DNA from: Sulfitobacter sp. W027
Lineage (GTDB): Bacteria > Pseudomonadota > Alphaproteobacteria > Rhodobacterales > Rhodobacteraceae
Assembly (NCBI RefSeq): GCF_025143985.1
Contig: NZ_CP083564.1
Coordinates: 2,449,001-2,513,000 of the forward strand
Length of the DNA: 64,000 bases
Direction: 5' to 3'
The position numbers and the translations under genes were made by a program. The notes under the pieces were generated by a model. The model made no database searches and had not been told where the DNA came from. It was given only the letters and a program-made list of their open reading frames with translations. How positions within the stretch are numbered: the first letter of the stretch is position 1; each line of letters begins with the position of its first letter. This document shows positions 26,839 through 36,016 of the stretch, one piece after another.

Positions 26839-27936
26839 TCAGGTGTTAAAAAGGAAGTGCAGCACGTCGCCATCTTTAACGATGTAGCTTTTGCCTTCCG
26901 CGCGCATCTTGCCCGCCTCTTTGGCAGGACCTTCTCCACCCAGACTTACGAAGTCGTCATAGGCGATGGTTTCGGCCCGGATGAATCCCTTTTCGAAATC
27001 GCCGTGAATCACACCAGCCGCTTTCGGAGCAGAGGTGCCGGATTTGATCGTCCAAGCACGCGCTTCCTTGGGGCCGACGGTGAAGTAGGTCTCAAGATGC
27101 AGCAACTCATAGCCAGCACGGATCAAACGATCGAGACCGGCCTCTTTCAGCCCCATCTCTTCGAGGAACATCTCGGCCTCTTCGGCCTCTAGCTGACTGA
27201 TCTCTTCTTCGATTTGGGCCGAAATTACGACATGCGAATTGCCCTGCGCTGCGGCCATCTCGGCCACTTTCGCGGAATGCGCGTTGCCTTCAGCGGCTTC
27301 CGCCTCGCCTACGTTGCAGACGTAGAGCACCGGTTTCGTGGTCAGCAGTTGCAGCATCCGCCATGCTTTGGCGTCATCTTCGTCTACCTCAACCACGCGC
27401 GCGGGGTTGCCAGCTTCCAATGCCTCAAGCGCCATGCGCATCAGACGTTCCTGCTGCACCGCTTCCTTGTCGCCGCCGCGCACTTTGCGCACGATATTTT
27501 GCAAGCGTTTCTCGATGCTTTCAATGTCGGCCAGCATCAGTTCGGTGTCGATCGTTTCGGCATCCGCCACCGGGTCCACGCGGCCTTCGACGTGGGTGAC
27601 ATCCCCGTCTTCAAAGCAGCGCAGCACATGGGCGATAGCGTCGACTTCGCGGATGTTGGCGAGGAACTGATTGCCCAAGCCTTCGCCCTTCGACGCGCCC
27701 TTCACCAGACCAGCGATATCGACAAAAGTCATGCGCGTAGGGATGATGCTTTTCGACTTGGCGATTTCAGCCAGCGTGTCGAGCCGCGCGTCGGGCACGG
27801 CCACTTCGCCGACATTGGGCTCGATCGTGCAGAACGGAAAATTCGCCGCCTGTGCCGCTGCGGTGCGGGTCAGCGCGTTGAAAAGGGTCGATTTGCCGAC
27901 GTTCGGCAGACCGACGATGCCCATTTTGAAACCCAT
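26839..27936 (-). CDS. ychF: Ribosome-binding ATPase YchF
   Basis: This 365-residue protein is YchF/OLA1, an Obg-family P-loop protein that prefers ATP and binds ribosomes, with roles in translation and oxidative stress. The start [20 protein letters not shown] carries the P-loop, then [11 protein letters not shown] (switch), [20 protein letters not shown] (DxxG) and YVCNVGE (NxxE, the altered nucleotide-specificity motif that favours ATP). It ends with the TGS-like [30 protein letters not shown]. Length matches the family. It is a core chromosomal gene. Confidence 0.97.
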   Translation of the reverse strand: MGFKMGIVGLPNVGKSTLFNALTRTAAAQAANFPFCTIEPNVGEVAVPDARLDTLAEIAKSKSIIPTRMTFVDIAGLVKGASKGEGLGNQFLANIREVDAIAHVLRCFEDGDVTHVEGRVDPVADAETIDTELMLADIESIEKRLQNIVRKVRGGDKEAVQQERLMRMALEALEAGNPARVVEVDEDDAKAWRMLQLLTTKPVLYVCNVGEAEAAEGNAHSAKVAEMAAAQGNSHVVISAQIEEEISQLEAEEAEMFLEEMGLKEAGLDRLIRAGYELLHLETYFTVGPKEARAWTIKSGTSAPKAAGVIHGDFEKGFIRAETIAYDDFVSLGGEGPAKEAGKMRAEGKSYIVKDGDVLHFLFNT

Positions 27937-27995
27937 GACGATACCCCTATAAAAGCTGCGCGTGTGTTAGGGGTAGCCGGGGCAAAGCGCAAGGC

Positions 27996-28187
27996 TCAGC
28001 GCGCGCGGCGGTCCTGATGCGCCTGATAGATCAAGATCCACGCCAGCAGGATGAACATCGGATGTGTCAGCCCGCCTGAGAAGATGATCGCGGGCAGCCA
28101 GATCAGGAACACCACGATGGACAGGATCGGCCGTCCGATCAAAAGGATCGACAGCGGCGGCAGGAAAAGGGCGAGTACATAATTCAT
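27996..28187 (-). CDS. Small hydrophobic protein, YqaE/Pmp3-like
   Basis: This 63-residue protein has two membrane spans: ALFLPPLSILLIG then a second from about 23-55. The FLPPL turn near the start resembles the YqaE/Pmp3 (UPF0057) family of small stress-linked membrane proteins, though the family is usually about 52 residues and the loop here is different. The start at 28187 lacks a strong ribosome binding site, so the exact N-terminus is uncertain. It lies between ychF and trpA, transcribed with ychF. Confidence 0.55.
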   Translation of the reverse strand: MNYVLALFLPPLSILLIGRPILSIVVFLIWLPAIIFSGGLTHPMFILLAWILIYQAHQDRRAR

Positions 28188-28341
28188 GCGCCATGAGATA
28201 GGAGGCTTTGCGCCAAATGGAAGGGCGCAACGCGCGAAACGGCCTTGATCAGGGAATTTTGCCGCCCCCTGCCCCGCGGTGGATTGATTTTCGCCGCCAC
28301 ATTCGGCATTGCCGAGGAAAGCACCAAATGAGGCAAGCCAC

Positions 28342-29133
28342 ATGACCCGTATCGACGCCAAATTCGAAGACCTCCGCGCCCGCGGCAAAAAGGCGTTTGT
28401 CTCCTATGTCATGGCCGGGGACCCGGATTTCGATCGCTCCCTTGAGATCGTGCGCGGCCTGCCAGCCGCCGGGGTGGATATCATCGAACTTGGCCTGCCC
28501 TTCACCGATCCAATGGCCGACGGCCCCACGATCCAGCTTGCCGGTCAACGCGCCCTAGAAGGGGGCATGACGCTGAACCGCACGCTCGAAATGGTCCGCG
28601 CCTTCCGCGAGAATGACGACACGACACCGATCGTGCTGATGGGCTATTACAACCCGATCTATTCCATGGGTGTTGAGAAATTCCTAACCGAAGCCAAGGA
28701 TGCCGGCATCGACGGGTTGATCGTGGTTGACCTGCCACCCGAAGAAGACATCGAACTATGCCTGCCCGCGCAGGACGCCGGGCTGAACTTCATTCGCCTT
28801 GCCACGCCGACCACCGATGACAAACGCCTGCCCCGCGTCGTGCAAAACACCTCTGGCTTTGTCTATTACGTCTCGATCACCGGCATCACCGGCTCGGCCG
28901 AGGCTAATGCTACGGATGTTTCCCCTGAAGTTAAGCGCATCCAAAAGGCCAGCGGCCTGCCGGTGATCGTGGGCTTTGGCGTGAACACCCCCGAAAAAGC
29001 CCGTGCCATCGCGGAAGTGGCTGACGGTGTGGTGATCGGCTCGGCCATCGTGAACCGCATTGCCAATGGCGACAGCACCGAGGATGTTTTGGCTTTCGTC
29101 AAAGCCCTCGCCGATGGGGCGCATTCAGCGTAA
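28342..29133 (+). CDS. trpA: Tryptophan synthase alpha chain
   Basis: This 263-residue protein is TrpA, which cleaves indole-3-glycerol phosphate to indole and glyceraldehyde 3-phosphate and passes indole through the tunnel to TrpB. The N-terminal [29 protein letters not shown] (catalytic Glu) and IVVDLPPEE (catalytic Asp), and [21 protein letters not shown] and GVVIGSAIV (phosphate site) are present. I choose the ATG at 28342; an in-frame start at 28309 has poor support. The partner trpB is 9 kb away on the other strand, not in an operon with trpA. Confidence 0.97.
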   Translation: MTRIDAKFEDLRARGKKAFVSYVMAGDPDFDRSLEIVRGLPAAGVDIIELGLPFTDPMADGPTIQLAGQRALEGGMTLNRTLEMVRAFRENDDTTPIVLMGYYNPIYSMGVEKFLTEAKDAGIDGLIVVDLPPEEDIELCLPAQDAGLNFIRLATPTTDDKRLPRVVQNTSGFVYYVSITGITGSAEANATDVSPEVKRIQKASGLPVIVGFGVNTPEKARAIAEVADGVVIGSAIVNRIANGDSTEDVLAFVKALADGAHSA

Positions 29134-29155
29134 GCCTATTTTAAAGAGACGAACT

Positions 29156-29190
29156 AAAGCCCGCGCTGCCCTATTGGCCGCGCGGGCTTT
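29156..29190 (+). terminator. Terminator-like hairpin after trpA
   Basis: An 11-bp perfect stem (29156-29166 with 29180-29190) has a 13-base loop and ends in TTT. The U-run is short, so termination efficiency is uncertain. Confidence 0.7.
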
Positions 29191-29269
29191 GTCGCTTCCA
29201 CGCCCTTCACAATTGCCAAGTCCCCCGCCACTTGCTACCCAAAGTTGACCCATGCAACATAGGTGGCCC

Positions 29270-30460
29270 ATGCCCGTCATCACCAACATCGACGACCTCA
29301 AGCGTATCTACCAACGGCGCGTGCCACGGATGTTCTACGATTACGCGGAATCGGGCAGTTGGACGGAGCAGACCTTTCGCGAGAATTGCAGTGATTTTGA
29401 CCAAATCCGCCTGCGCCAGCGGGTCGCGGTGGATATGTCGGGCCGCAGCACAGCAACCCAGATGATCGGCGAAGATGTGGCCATGCCGGTGGCACTTGCT
29501 CCGGTTGGGCTGACCGGCATGCAATGCGCGGATGGGGAGATTAAAGCCGCTCGGGCAGCAGAAGCCTTTGGCGTGCCCTTCACCCTCTCGACCATGTCAA
29601 TCAACTCCATCGAAGACGTGGCCGAGGCGACGACGAAACCCTTATGGTTTCAACTCTATACCATGCGCGATCAGGACTACGTCAGCCGCCTGATCCAGCG
29701 GGCGAAAGACGCTAACTGCTCAGCCCTCGTCATCACACTCGACCTCCAAATCCTTGGACAGCGGCATAAGGATCTGAAAAATGGCCTGTCGGCTCCGCCC
29801 AAACTCACGGCCAAAACACTCGCCAACCTTGCCACCAAATGGGGCTGGGGGATCGAAATGCTGGGCGCGAAGCGGCGGCATTTCGGCAATATCGTCGGCC
29901 ATGTGCATGGGGTGACCGACAACGCCGACCTTGGTGCCTGGACGGCAGAGCAGTTTGACCCGTCGCTCGATTGGGACAAAATTGCTAAGATCAAAGAGCA
30001 ATGGGGCGGCAAGGTGATCCTCAAGGGCATTCTGGATGCCGAGGATGCGCGGATGGCGCTGAAGGTCGGGGCGGATGCGATTATCGTCTCCAACCACGGC
30101 GGGCGACAGTTGGACGGGGCGCTAAGTTCGATCCGCATGCTGCCAGAGATCCTCGACGCGGTCGGCGACCAGATCGAAGTGCACCTTGATGGCGGCATCC
30201 GGTCGGGTCAGGACGTGCTGAAGGCCATGGCGATGGGCGCGAAAGGCACCTATATCGGACGCGCCTTCATCTATGGGCTGGGCGCGATGGGCCAGCAAGG
30301 CGTGACCCGCGCGTTGGAGGTGATCCACCGCGAACTGGACCTGACCATGGCGCTTTGCGGCGAGACACAGGTCGCCAACCTTGGACGCCATAACCTGTTG
30401 ATCCCACGTAACTTTAGCGGCGATTGGCAGGAATGGCCGCGTGATCCCGCCAAATGCTGA
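29270..30460 (+). CDS. lldD: FMN-dependent alpha-hydroxy acid dehydrogenase (L-lactate dehydrogenase type)
   Basis: This 396-residue protein is of the FMN-dependent alpha-hydroxy acid dehydrogenase family that oxidises L-lactate to pyruvate. It starts MPVITNIDDLKRIYQRRVPR, has YDYAESGSW, LAPVGLTGMQ, WFQLYTMRDQD, and the active-site SNHGGRQLDG with catalytic His and Arg, then VHLDGGIRSGQDVLKAMAMG (FMN phosphate site). The ATG at 29270 has AGGTGG just upstream. Lactate is the usual substrate in this group, but related enzymes act on glycolate or mandelate, so the substrate is inferred. The next gene overlaps by 7 bases. Confidence 0.92.
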   Translation: MPVITNIDDLKRIYQRRVPRMFYDYAESGSWTEQTFRENCSDFDQIRLRQRVAVDMSGRSTATQMIGEDVAMPVALAPVGLTGMQCADGEIKAARAAEAFGVPFTLSTMSINSIEDVAEATTKPLWFQLYTMRDQDYVSRLIQRAKDANCSALVITLDLQILGQRHKDLKNGLSAPPKLTAKTLANLATKWGWGIEMLGAKRRHFGNIVGHVHGVTDNADLGAWTAEQFDPSLDWDKIAKIKEQWGGKVILKGILDAEDARMALKVGADAIIVSNHGGRQLDGALSSIRMLPEILDAVGDQIEVHLDGGIRSGQDVLKAMAMGAKGTYIGRAFIYGLGAMGQQGVTRALEVIHRELDLTMALCGETQVANLGRHNLLIPRNFSGDWQEWPRDPAKC

Positions 30461-31074
30461 TCTTTCTCAGCCGCGAACTGACCTTTCTCGCCACGCCGAA
30501 AACCGGGACCACCGCCGTGGAAATGGCGCTGAAACCCGAAGCCGAGATTGTCTTTTCGCGCAGCCGCAAACATCTCACCGCGCTGCGCTATCAGCGGCGC
30601 GTGCTGCCCTTCCTGCAAGAGACCTTCTCGGCCTCGCCCGAACCACTGGCCGTGATGCGCGATCCTGTAGAGCAAATCCGCAGCTGGTATCGTTATCGCA
30701 GCCAGCCCCGGCTTGATGGCAAAAAGCTGAGCACCAAGGGCCTGACATTCGAGGAATTCGCCCTTGAGGTTATCTCAGACACGCCCCCGCCCCGCGCGCA
30801 GATCGGCAGCCAATTTTCCTTTCTGACATCCGACCAGGACGACCTGCTGGTGCAGCACCTTTTTGCCTACGAACGTCAGCCCGCCTTCCGCGACTTCCTG
30901 GCCGAGCGGTTGGGACGTGAGATCAAACTGAAGCCGAAGAACGTCTCGCCTGATCTGCCCGCGCCACTGTCAGGGAACGTCGAATCCCAATTGCGCGCTG
31001 CACGAGCCAAGGAGTTCGCCCTCTATGACCGGCTGATGGCCGCGGATGGCTACCTGCATACGCCACAGGAATAG
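30454..31074 (+). CDS. Sulfotransferase-like P-loop protein
   Basis: This 206-residue protein has LATPKTGTTAVEMAL near its start, resembling the 5'-phosphosulfate loop of sulfotransferases, and AVMRDPVEQIRSWYRYRS, resembling the 3'-phosphate block (RDP...SxxY). It is shorter than most sulfotransferases, with no signal peptide. It begins inside the end of lldD (7-base overlap), so the two are probably co-transcribed. The acceptor is unknown. The fold assignment is reasonable; the activity is inferred. Confidence 0.78.
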   Translation: MLIFLSRELTFLATPKTGTTAVEMALKPEAEIVFSRSRKHLTALRYQRRVLPFLQETFSASPEPLAVMRDPVEQIRSWYRYRSQPRLDGKKLSTKGLTFEEFALEVISDTPPPRAQIGSQFSFLTSDQDDLLVQHLFAYERQPAFRDFLAERLGREIKLKPKNVSPDLPAPLSGNVESQLRAARAKEFALYDRLMAADGYLHTPQE

Positions 31075-31188
31075 CGGGCTTCCCGGCCCTTTTGCCCTTT
31101 CCAGCCGGACAAAACCGGTCTATACGCGCGGCTTCACGCGGGAATACAGCCTTGGAGGATTCCCGCCCTAACAAATTTGGAGACTAAA

Positions 31189-31845
31189 ATGGCCGGAGAG
31201 ATTCCTGATCTTGAAGCCCAGGTACGCGCGGGGACAGGCAAGGGCGCCGCTCGCCAAGCACGTCGTGACGGCATGGTTCCTGGTATTGTATTTGGTGGCG
31301 ACAAAGAGCCGCTGCCGATCAACATCCCATTCAACAAGCTACTGACCCGTCTGCGTCAGGGCCGCTTTAAGGCGACTCTGTTCAACCTCAAGGTTGAAGG
31401 CCACGACGACGTTCGTGTGATCTGCCGCGACGTTCAGCGCCACGTTGTCAAAGACCTGCCCACACACATCGACTTGATGCGCCTGAAGCGGACCACCAAG
31501 ATCAACCTGTTCATCAACGTCGAAGTCAAAGGCGAAGAAGAATGCCCCGGCCTGAAAAAGGGTGGCGTGCTCACTCTGGTCCGTCCGGAAGTTGAACTGG
31601 TCGTGACTGCTGCGGACATCCCTGAGTTCGTGACCGTCGACGTCACTGGTCTTGAGATCGGCGACAGCGCGACCATCAGCCGTGTTGATCTGCCCGAAGG
31701 TGCCAAGCCCACGATCGACCGCGACTTCGTTGTCGCTACGGTTTCGGCTCCTGCCGGTCTGTCCGCGTCGGATGACGACGAGGACGAAACTGCGGCAGAC
31801 GAAGTGCCAACAACCGAAATGGGCCCGCCCGACGGTGAAGAATAA
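31189..31845 (+). CDS. rplY: 50S ribosomal protein L25 (Ctc form)
   Basis: This 218-residue protein is the long, two-domain L25/Ctc type that binds 5S rRNA. The N-terminal part has [32 protein letters not shown] and [13 protein letters not shown], and the C-terminal beta domain runs from about 95 to 185 with ITVxVxLxxG-like strands. The C-terminus is acidic ([11 protein letters not shown]). I use the ATG at 31189, which follows TTGGAGAC. A terminator follows, and pth comes next, the usual order in Proteobacteria (rplY-pth-ychF are often neighbours). Confidence 0.96.
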   Translation: MAGEIPDLEAQVRAGTGKGAARQARRDGMVPGIVFGGDKEPLPINIPFNKLLTRLRQGRFKATLFNLKVEGHDDVRVICRDVQRHVVKDLPTHIDLMRLKRTTKINLFINVEVKGEEECPGLKKGGVLTLVRPEVELVVTAADIPEFVTVDVTGLEIGDSATISRVDLPEGAKPTIDRDFVVATVSAPAGLSASDDDEDETAADEVPTTEMGPPDGEE

Positions 31846-31870
31846 GCATCTGTCGCAAGGCACTGCTGGA

Positions 31871-31898
31871 ACGGGGTCGCATCACGCGGCCCCGTTTT
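31871..31898 (+). terminator. Intrinsic terminator of rplY
   Basis: A 10-bp stem with one G-U pair (31871-31880 with 31886-31895) has a 5-base loop and is followed by TTTT. Confidence 0.85.
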
Positions 31899-31909
31899 GC
31901 GTTTAAACG

Positions 31910-31955
31910 GTGATTTCTTTAAAAGAAATCACTACGGAATTTTCAAAAAATTCCG
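31910..31955. repeat. Two adjacent AT-rich palindromes
   Basis: The first, 31910-31932, is an 11-bp stem around one base. The second, 31935-31955, has a 9-bp stem around CAA. Both sit in the rplY-pth spacer, downstream of the terminator. No protein or sRNA is seen here. They look like a small REP-like or binding-site element. Confidence 0.65.
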
Positions 31956-32023
31956 ATACCCAGCAGGCCATTCCATCCCCCTGCCCCGCTTGTTAAACTC
32001 CACCGAACCACAGGAGAAAGCCC

Positions 32024-32722
32024 ATGAAACTCATCGTCGGCCTTGGCAATCCGGGCGGCAAATACGCCCGTAATCGCCACAATATCGGCTTCATGGCGCT
32101 GGACCGCATTGCCGACGATCACGGCTTTGCCCCGTGGAAGGGCAAGTTTCAGGGCAGCGTCAGCGAAGGGCGTTTCGGCTCTGACCGGGCGGTGCTGCTC
32201 AAGCCTGAGACCTTTATGAACAACTCCGGCCAATCGGTGCAGGCGGCGATGAAGTTCTACAAGATCGACGCGGGCGATGTGATCGTCTTTCACGATGAGC
32301 TCGACCTCGCCCCCGGCAAGGTCAAATGCAAGACCGGCGGCGGCCATGCGGGCCACAACGGCCTGCGCTCGATCCATGCGCATATCGGCGCTGACTATGA
32401 CCGCGTGCGTCTCGGCATTGGCCACCCCGGCCATAAGGACGCGGTGGCGGGCTATGTGCTACGCGATTTTCCCAAGGCTGACGAAGGCTGGCTGGACGAT
32501 GTGCTGCGCGGGATTTCAGACGGCGCTGCCGATCTGGCGCGAGGCGATACGGGGCGGTTTATGAATGCCGTGGCCCTACGCGTGACCCCGCCCCGTTCGG
32601 GAACCGGAAGCAAAGGCCCACAGAAACCCGCAGAAGCCTCGCCAAAGCCCGCCTCCAGCAAGCCCGAGCCGGAGGCCGAGCCACAGTCGCCGCTGCAAAA
32701 GTTGATGGATCGCTTCCGCTGA
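32024..32722 (+). CDS. pth: Peptidyl-tRNA hydrolase
   Basis: This is Pth, which releases peptides from tRNA after premature release. It has MKLIVGLGNPGGKYARNRHN with catalytic His, FMNNSGQSVQ, FHDELDLAPGKVKCKTGGGHAGHNGLR split over the usual sites, and VRLGIGHPGHKD. At 232 residues it is longer than the typical 190-195, because of a Pro/Lys/Glu-rich tail after about residue 188, as often seen in alphaproteobacteria. AGGAGAAAG precedes the ATG. Confidence 0.97.
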   Translation: MKLIVGLGNPGGKYARNRHNIGFMALDRIADDHGFAPWKGKFQGSVSEGRFGSDRAVLLKPETFMNNSGQSVQAAMKFYKIDAGDVIVFHDELDLAPGKVKCKTGGGHAGHNGLRSIHAHIGADYDRVRLGIGHPGHKDAVAGYVLRDFPKADEGWLDDVLRGISDGAADLARGDTGRFMNAVALRVTPPRSGTGSKGPQKPAEASPKPASSKPEPEAEPQSPLQKLMDRFR

Positions 32723-32801
32723 GCAATTCCGCCTGACGCAATGTCGGGCTGGTCCCCGCCCGCGCCGCGTGGTTCACTCAGGTCAATATTGAGGGGACAT
32801 C

Positions 32802-33977
32802 ATGCGTACATTCGGAAAATGGCTTGGCCGGGTCTTGCTGGCGCTTTTGGTGGCGGCGGTCGTCATCGGGCTCTGGAAGCGCGAAGAGATTGCGCGCCTG
32901 CTCGCCGTGAACTCATTGTTCTCGGAGGAAAAGATCGTGCACAACTTCAGCCATATGGATGGTGCCTTCCTCTCGGTCTCCGTCTCGCGCGGGGATGGAT
33001 TGACGAGCGAGCTGCCCTACGGCCCCGAGACCGAATTGCCCGAAACGGTCGATGACTGGATCGCCGCCCGCGATGTGACCGCGCTGGTGGTGCTGAAAGA
33101 CGGCGCCATCGTCTATGAGAATTATTTTAAGGGCACCGGCCCCGAAGATCGCCGGATAAGCTGGTCGGTGGCGAAAAGCTATCTCTCCGCCTTGGTGGGC
33201 ATCCTGCTGGACGAAGGCAAGATCGCATCCCTTGACGATCCGGTCACGAAATATGCGCCTAATCTCGAGGGCAGCGCCTATGACGGGGCAAGCCTACGCA
33301 ATGTGCTGCATATGGCCAGCGGCGTCACTTTTGACGAGGACTATCTTGACTATGATTCTGACATCAACCGCATGGGCCGGGTCGTGGCCTTGGGCGGCAG
33401 GCTGGATGACTTCACTGCCGAACTGACCGAGACTTTCGCGGAACCCGGCAGCCAATGGCAGTATGTCTCGATCGATACCCATGTGATCGGCATGGTGGTG
33501 CGCGGAGCCACCGGGCGCGGTATTCCGGAGTTGCTGAGCGAAAAGGTCATTGCGCCCTTGGGGCTGGAACATGCGCCCTATTACATCGTTGATGGTTCAG
33601 GCACCGCCTTTGTCTTGGGCGGGCTGAACATGACCACGCGCGACTATGCCCGCTTTGGCCAGATGTACGCCCAAGGTGGGCAATGGAACGGCAAGCAGGT
33701 CGTGCCCGAAGACTGGGTGACAGCATCAACCAGCCCCACCGCCCCCACTGCGGAGGGGCAGATCGGATACGGCTACCAATGGTGGGTCCCCGTGGGCGCA
33801 GCAGAGGGGGAATATATGGCGCGCGGCATCTATGGGCAGTACATCTATGTCGACACCGCCCGCGATGTGGTCATCGCCACCAACGCCGCCGACCGCAAAT
33901 TCCGTGAAGCCGGCGTTTCAGAGCAGAACATTGAGATTTTCCGCGAAATCGCGGCCTCCGTCTCAGGCGGGACCTAA
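32802..33977 (+). CDS. Membrane-anchored serine hydrolase, class C beta-lactamase family
   Basis: This 391-residue protein begins with a membrane anchor (VLLALLVAAVVIGLW). The rest is the penicillin-binding/class C beta-lactamase fold: the SxxK nucleophile in SWSVAKSYLSAL, a Tyr motif in QYVSIDTHVIG, and a late RGIYGQYIYVD in place of the KTG box. It resembles 6-aminohexanoate-hydrolase-like esterases (EstB type) as much as lactamases, so antibiotic resistance is not implied. GAGGGGAC precedes the ATG. Next gene follows by 16 bases. Confidence 0.88.
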   Translation: MRTFGKWLGRVLLALLVAAVVIGLWKREEIARLLAVNSLFSEEKIVHNFSHMDGAFLSVSVSRGDGLTSELPYGPETELPETVDDWIAARDVTALVVLKDGAIVYENYFKGTGPEDRRISWSVAKSYLSALVGILLDEGKIASLDDPVTKYAPNLEGSAYDGASLRNVLHMASGVTFDEDYLDYDSDINRMGRVVALGGRLDDFTAELTETFAEPGSQWQYVSIDTHVIGMVVRGATGRGIPELLSEKVIAPLGLEHAPYYIVDGSGTAFVLGGLNMTTRDYARFGQMYAQGGQWNGKQVVPEDWVTASTSPTAPTAEGQIGYGYQWWVPVGAAEGEYMARGIYGQYIYVDTARDVVIATNAADRKFREAGVSEQNIEIFREIAASVSGGT

Positions 33978-33993
33978 GGCAGAAAGGCAAGAT

Positions 33994-34377
33994 ATGACAC
34001 CCGACAGCAGCATTAACGTCCTGAACCAGCCGCTTGTGATCTGCGGGACTGACCCGGTGACGGGATTCTTCCGTGATGGACATTGCAACACCTGCGCGCA
34101 GGATCAGGGCAGCCACACGGTCTGCGCGGTAATGACGGCCGAGTTTCTGGCCTATTCCAAATACGTCGGCAACGACCTCAGCACCCCGCGCCCCGAGTTT
34201 GGCTTTGCCGGGCTCAAGCCGGGTGATCCTTGGTGCCTTTGTGCTGCGCGTTTTTTGCAGGCCGCTGATGAGGGCTGCGCACCACGGGTCCACTTGGCCG
34301 CCACACATCTGCGCGCGCTCGATATCGTGCCGCTGGAGGTACTGCGCGACCATGCCATCGACCAGAGCGAGGGGTAA
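33994..34377 (+). CDS. DUF2237 family protein
   Basis: This 127-residue protein matches DUF2237: NVLNQPLVICGTDPVTGFFRDGHC, TCAQDQGSHTVCAVMTAEFLAYSK, TPRPEFGFAGLKPGDPWCLCA and APRVHLAATHLRALDIVPL are family blocks. Several conserved cysteines (CGT, HCNTC, CLC) suggest metal binding, but the function is unknown. The start is the ATG at 33994 preceded by GAAAGG. The next gene starts 2 bases after its stop. Confidence 0.9.
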   Translation: MTPDSSINVLNQPLVICGTDPVTGFFRDGHCNTCAQDQGSHTVCAVMTAEFLAYSKYVGNDLSTPRPEFGFAGLKPGDPWCLCAARFLQAADEGCAPRVHLAATHLRALDIVPLEVLRDHAIDQSEG

Positions 34378-34379
34378 CC

Positions 34380-34958
34380 ATGCGCCTGTGCCTCCTGCCC
34401 TTCCTGCTGCTTCTCCCGGCCACCTCTTGGGCCGAAACAACGCTACGCCCCGCCGACAGCGCGCGGCTGGATAACCTTGATGCGGCCTTTGGAAATGCCG
34501 TGATGCAGGCACTTGCCGCAAGCGAGGCTAAGGATGTAACCGCTTTGACGCGCGCGCTGTCGGGCGAACCGCAGGTCGCTTTCTCGGCCGATCTGCAGGG
34601 CGATTGGTCTTGCCGCACGATCAAGCTCGGCGGGATCAGCCCACTTGTTGTCTATTCCCCGTTCAAATGCCGCTTTACCGCCACCGATCGCGGTTTCGCC
34701 TTTGAAAAGCTGACGGGATCGCAGCTGACCCGCGGGGAGATTACCCTGCGCGATGGCCGCGCGGTTTATGCTGGCGTGGGCTATGTGAATGGTGAAACAG
34801 CGCCCGACTATGCCGACCTGCCCGAAGATTTCTCATCGGGTGGTAAGGTGCAAAGCGATGTAGCGGTGTTCCAGCGGATCAGCTCGACACGGGCCCGGCT
34901 GCTGTTTCCGTTACCAGCGGTGGAAAGCGATTTCGATATTCTGGAATTGACGCGCTAA
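34380..34958 (+). CDS. Secreted protein, DUF4893-like
   Basis: This 192-residue protein begins with a Sec signal peptide (LLPFLLLLPATSWA). The mature part starts with RLDNLDAAFGNAVMQALA and continues to GDWSCRTIKLGG, YSPFKCRFTATDRG and YVNGETAPDYADLP, which I associate with DUF4893 envelope proteins. The two cysteines (SCR, KCR) could form a disulfide. It starts two bases after the DUF2237 gene, so it is probably in the same operon. The function is unknown. Confidence 0.78.
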   Translation: MRLCLLPFLLLLPATSWAETTLRPADSARLDNLDAAFGNAVMQALAASEAKDVTALTRALSGEPQVAFSADLQGDWSCRTIKLGGISPLVVYSPFKCRFTATDRGFAFEKLTGSQLTRGEITLRDGRAVYAGVGYVNGETAPDYADLPEDFSSGGKVQSDVAVFQRISSTRARLLFPLPAVESDFDILELTR

Positions 34959-34974
34959 AGGCGCCACGCCGCCC

Positions 34975-35508
34975 TTAGGCCGCATGGCAGAGGTGCAGCT
35001 TGGACTTGGGGCGCGGCATCAGCGCGTCGTCCATCAAGTCTTCGATAAATGTACTCAAAAGCTGCGTCCGCCCGGTAACGCCGGCCTTGCGATAGATCGC
35101 ATTGGTCTGCGCCTTCACGGTCCCTTCAGAGGTGCCGCGCATCTCAGCAATGTCCCGTGTATTCAAACCCTTAGTCAGAAAAATCGCCACATCCCGTTCA
35201 GCCGGGGTGAGGTGCCATTCGCGAAAGTGTTCTTCGAGCACGTCAGCGAATTCCACCGTGCAATGGCGCAGGGCCGTCTCTGCCCGCTCAGCACGTTGAA
35301 GGCTCATCCGCAGGGCGATCCAGCCCAGAATGACCCCGAGGATCAGGCCCAGAACCTGAATTCCCTTGTTCGGTCCAATATCAGCGAGCGGTGTCCCCAA
35401 AAACGTCACACCGCGCCCTTCCAATGCAAAAACGAGCACGAAATACACAGTGGCGTTAAACTGTAGAGCGGCGATAACCCACAGAGCGATTTTTTTCTTA
35501 TTATTCAT
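34975..35508 (-). CDS. Membrane-anchored LuxR-type HTH regulator
   Basis: This 177-residue protein has two hydrophobic segments at the N-terminus (about 7-30 and 48-68), then a short coiled stretch and a LuxR-type HTH at about 98-160 (LTPAERDVAIFLTKGLNTRD, then MRGTSEGTVKAQTNAIYRKA). It has no sensor or receiver domain, so it is probably an inner-membrane transcription factor that senses the membrane or is released by proteolysis. It faces the DUF2237/DUF4893 genes tail-to-tail. Confidence 0.85.
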   Translation of the reverse strand: MNNKKKIALWVIAALQFNATVYFVLVFALEGRGVTFLGTPLADIGPNKGIQVLGLILGVILGWIALRMSLQRAERAETALRHCTVEFADVLEEHFREWHLTPAERDVAIFLTKGLNTRDIAEMRGTSEGTVKAQTNAIYRKAGVTGRTQLLSTFIEDLMDDALMPRPKSKLHLCHAA

Positions 35509-35710
35509 GGTGAAGCCTTGCCTTAGTATCCGCCGTATTTAACCGCGGCACACCGAAGTGCAAGGGATGGCGGCCATGCGCCACGATCAACCCTTAGTGA
35601 TTTGGCACCCGCCCCAAAGGGCGAGTGCAATTTCTTGAGGCCAGTTCTTAAGTCAATTCACTGACCGAAAGAGTCTTTCAGCGCCGCCCCTATCAGGCAG
35701 CAGGTCGAAA

Positions 35711-35977
35711 TTAGCGCGGGAAGCGATTCACAGACTCGTCGCTTTGAGTGGCGGGGAAGACGGTGATGGTCACATCGGACAGGTCTTCTGCGCGCAGGTT
35801 GCCCTTCTTGAAGTTTTCGAGTTTGGCCTCATCCACGGTTTCGCTGCGGCTGGAGTAGGAGACGCCTGCGTTGGTCTGATCGTGATAGCCAATGCGGTGA
35901 CCTTCCATGCCCTGTGCGAAAGCGGCGGAACCTGCTGTGGCAAGGATCAGGGCGGTTGTTGCGAGTGTCTTTTTCAT
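35711..35977 (-). CDS. Small secreted protein, paralogue 3 of a tandem array
   Basis: This 88-residue protein has a signal peptide (LATTALILATAGSAAFA) followed by a polar mature part of about 66 residues: QGMEGHRIGYHDQTNAG, SYSSRSETVDEAKLENF, LRAEDLSDVTITVFP and a last NRFPR. It is closely related to the next gene (36017) and more distantly to the third (36335). I know no family for it. It is the most downstream of the three in the transcription direction. It is probably periplasmic or secreted. Confidence 0.85.
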   Translation of the reverse strand: MKKTLATTALILATAGSAAFAQGMEGHRIGYHDQTNAGVSYSSRSETVDEAKLENFKKGNLRAEDLSDVTITVFPATQSDESVNRFPR

Positions 35978-36016
35978 GTCGTGTCCTTTCGGGGGAAAGT
36001 TGGGTTTGGTCCGCGA

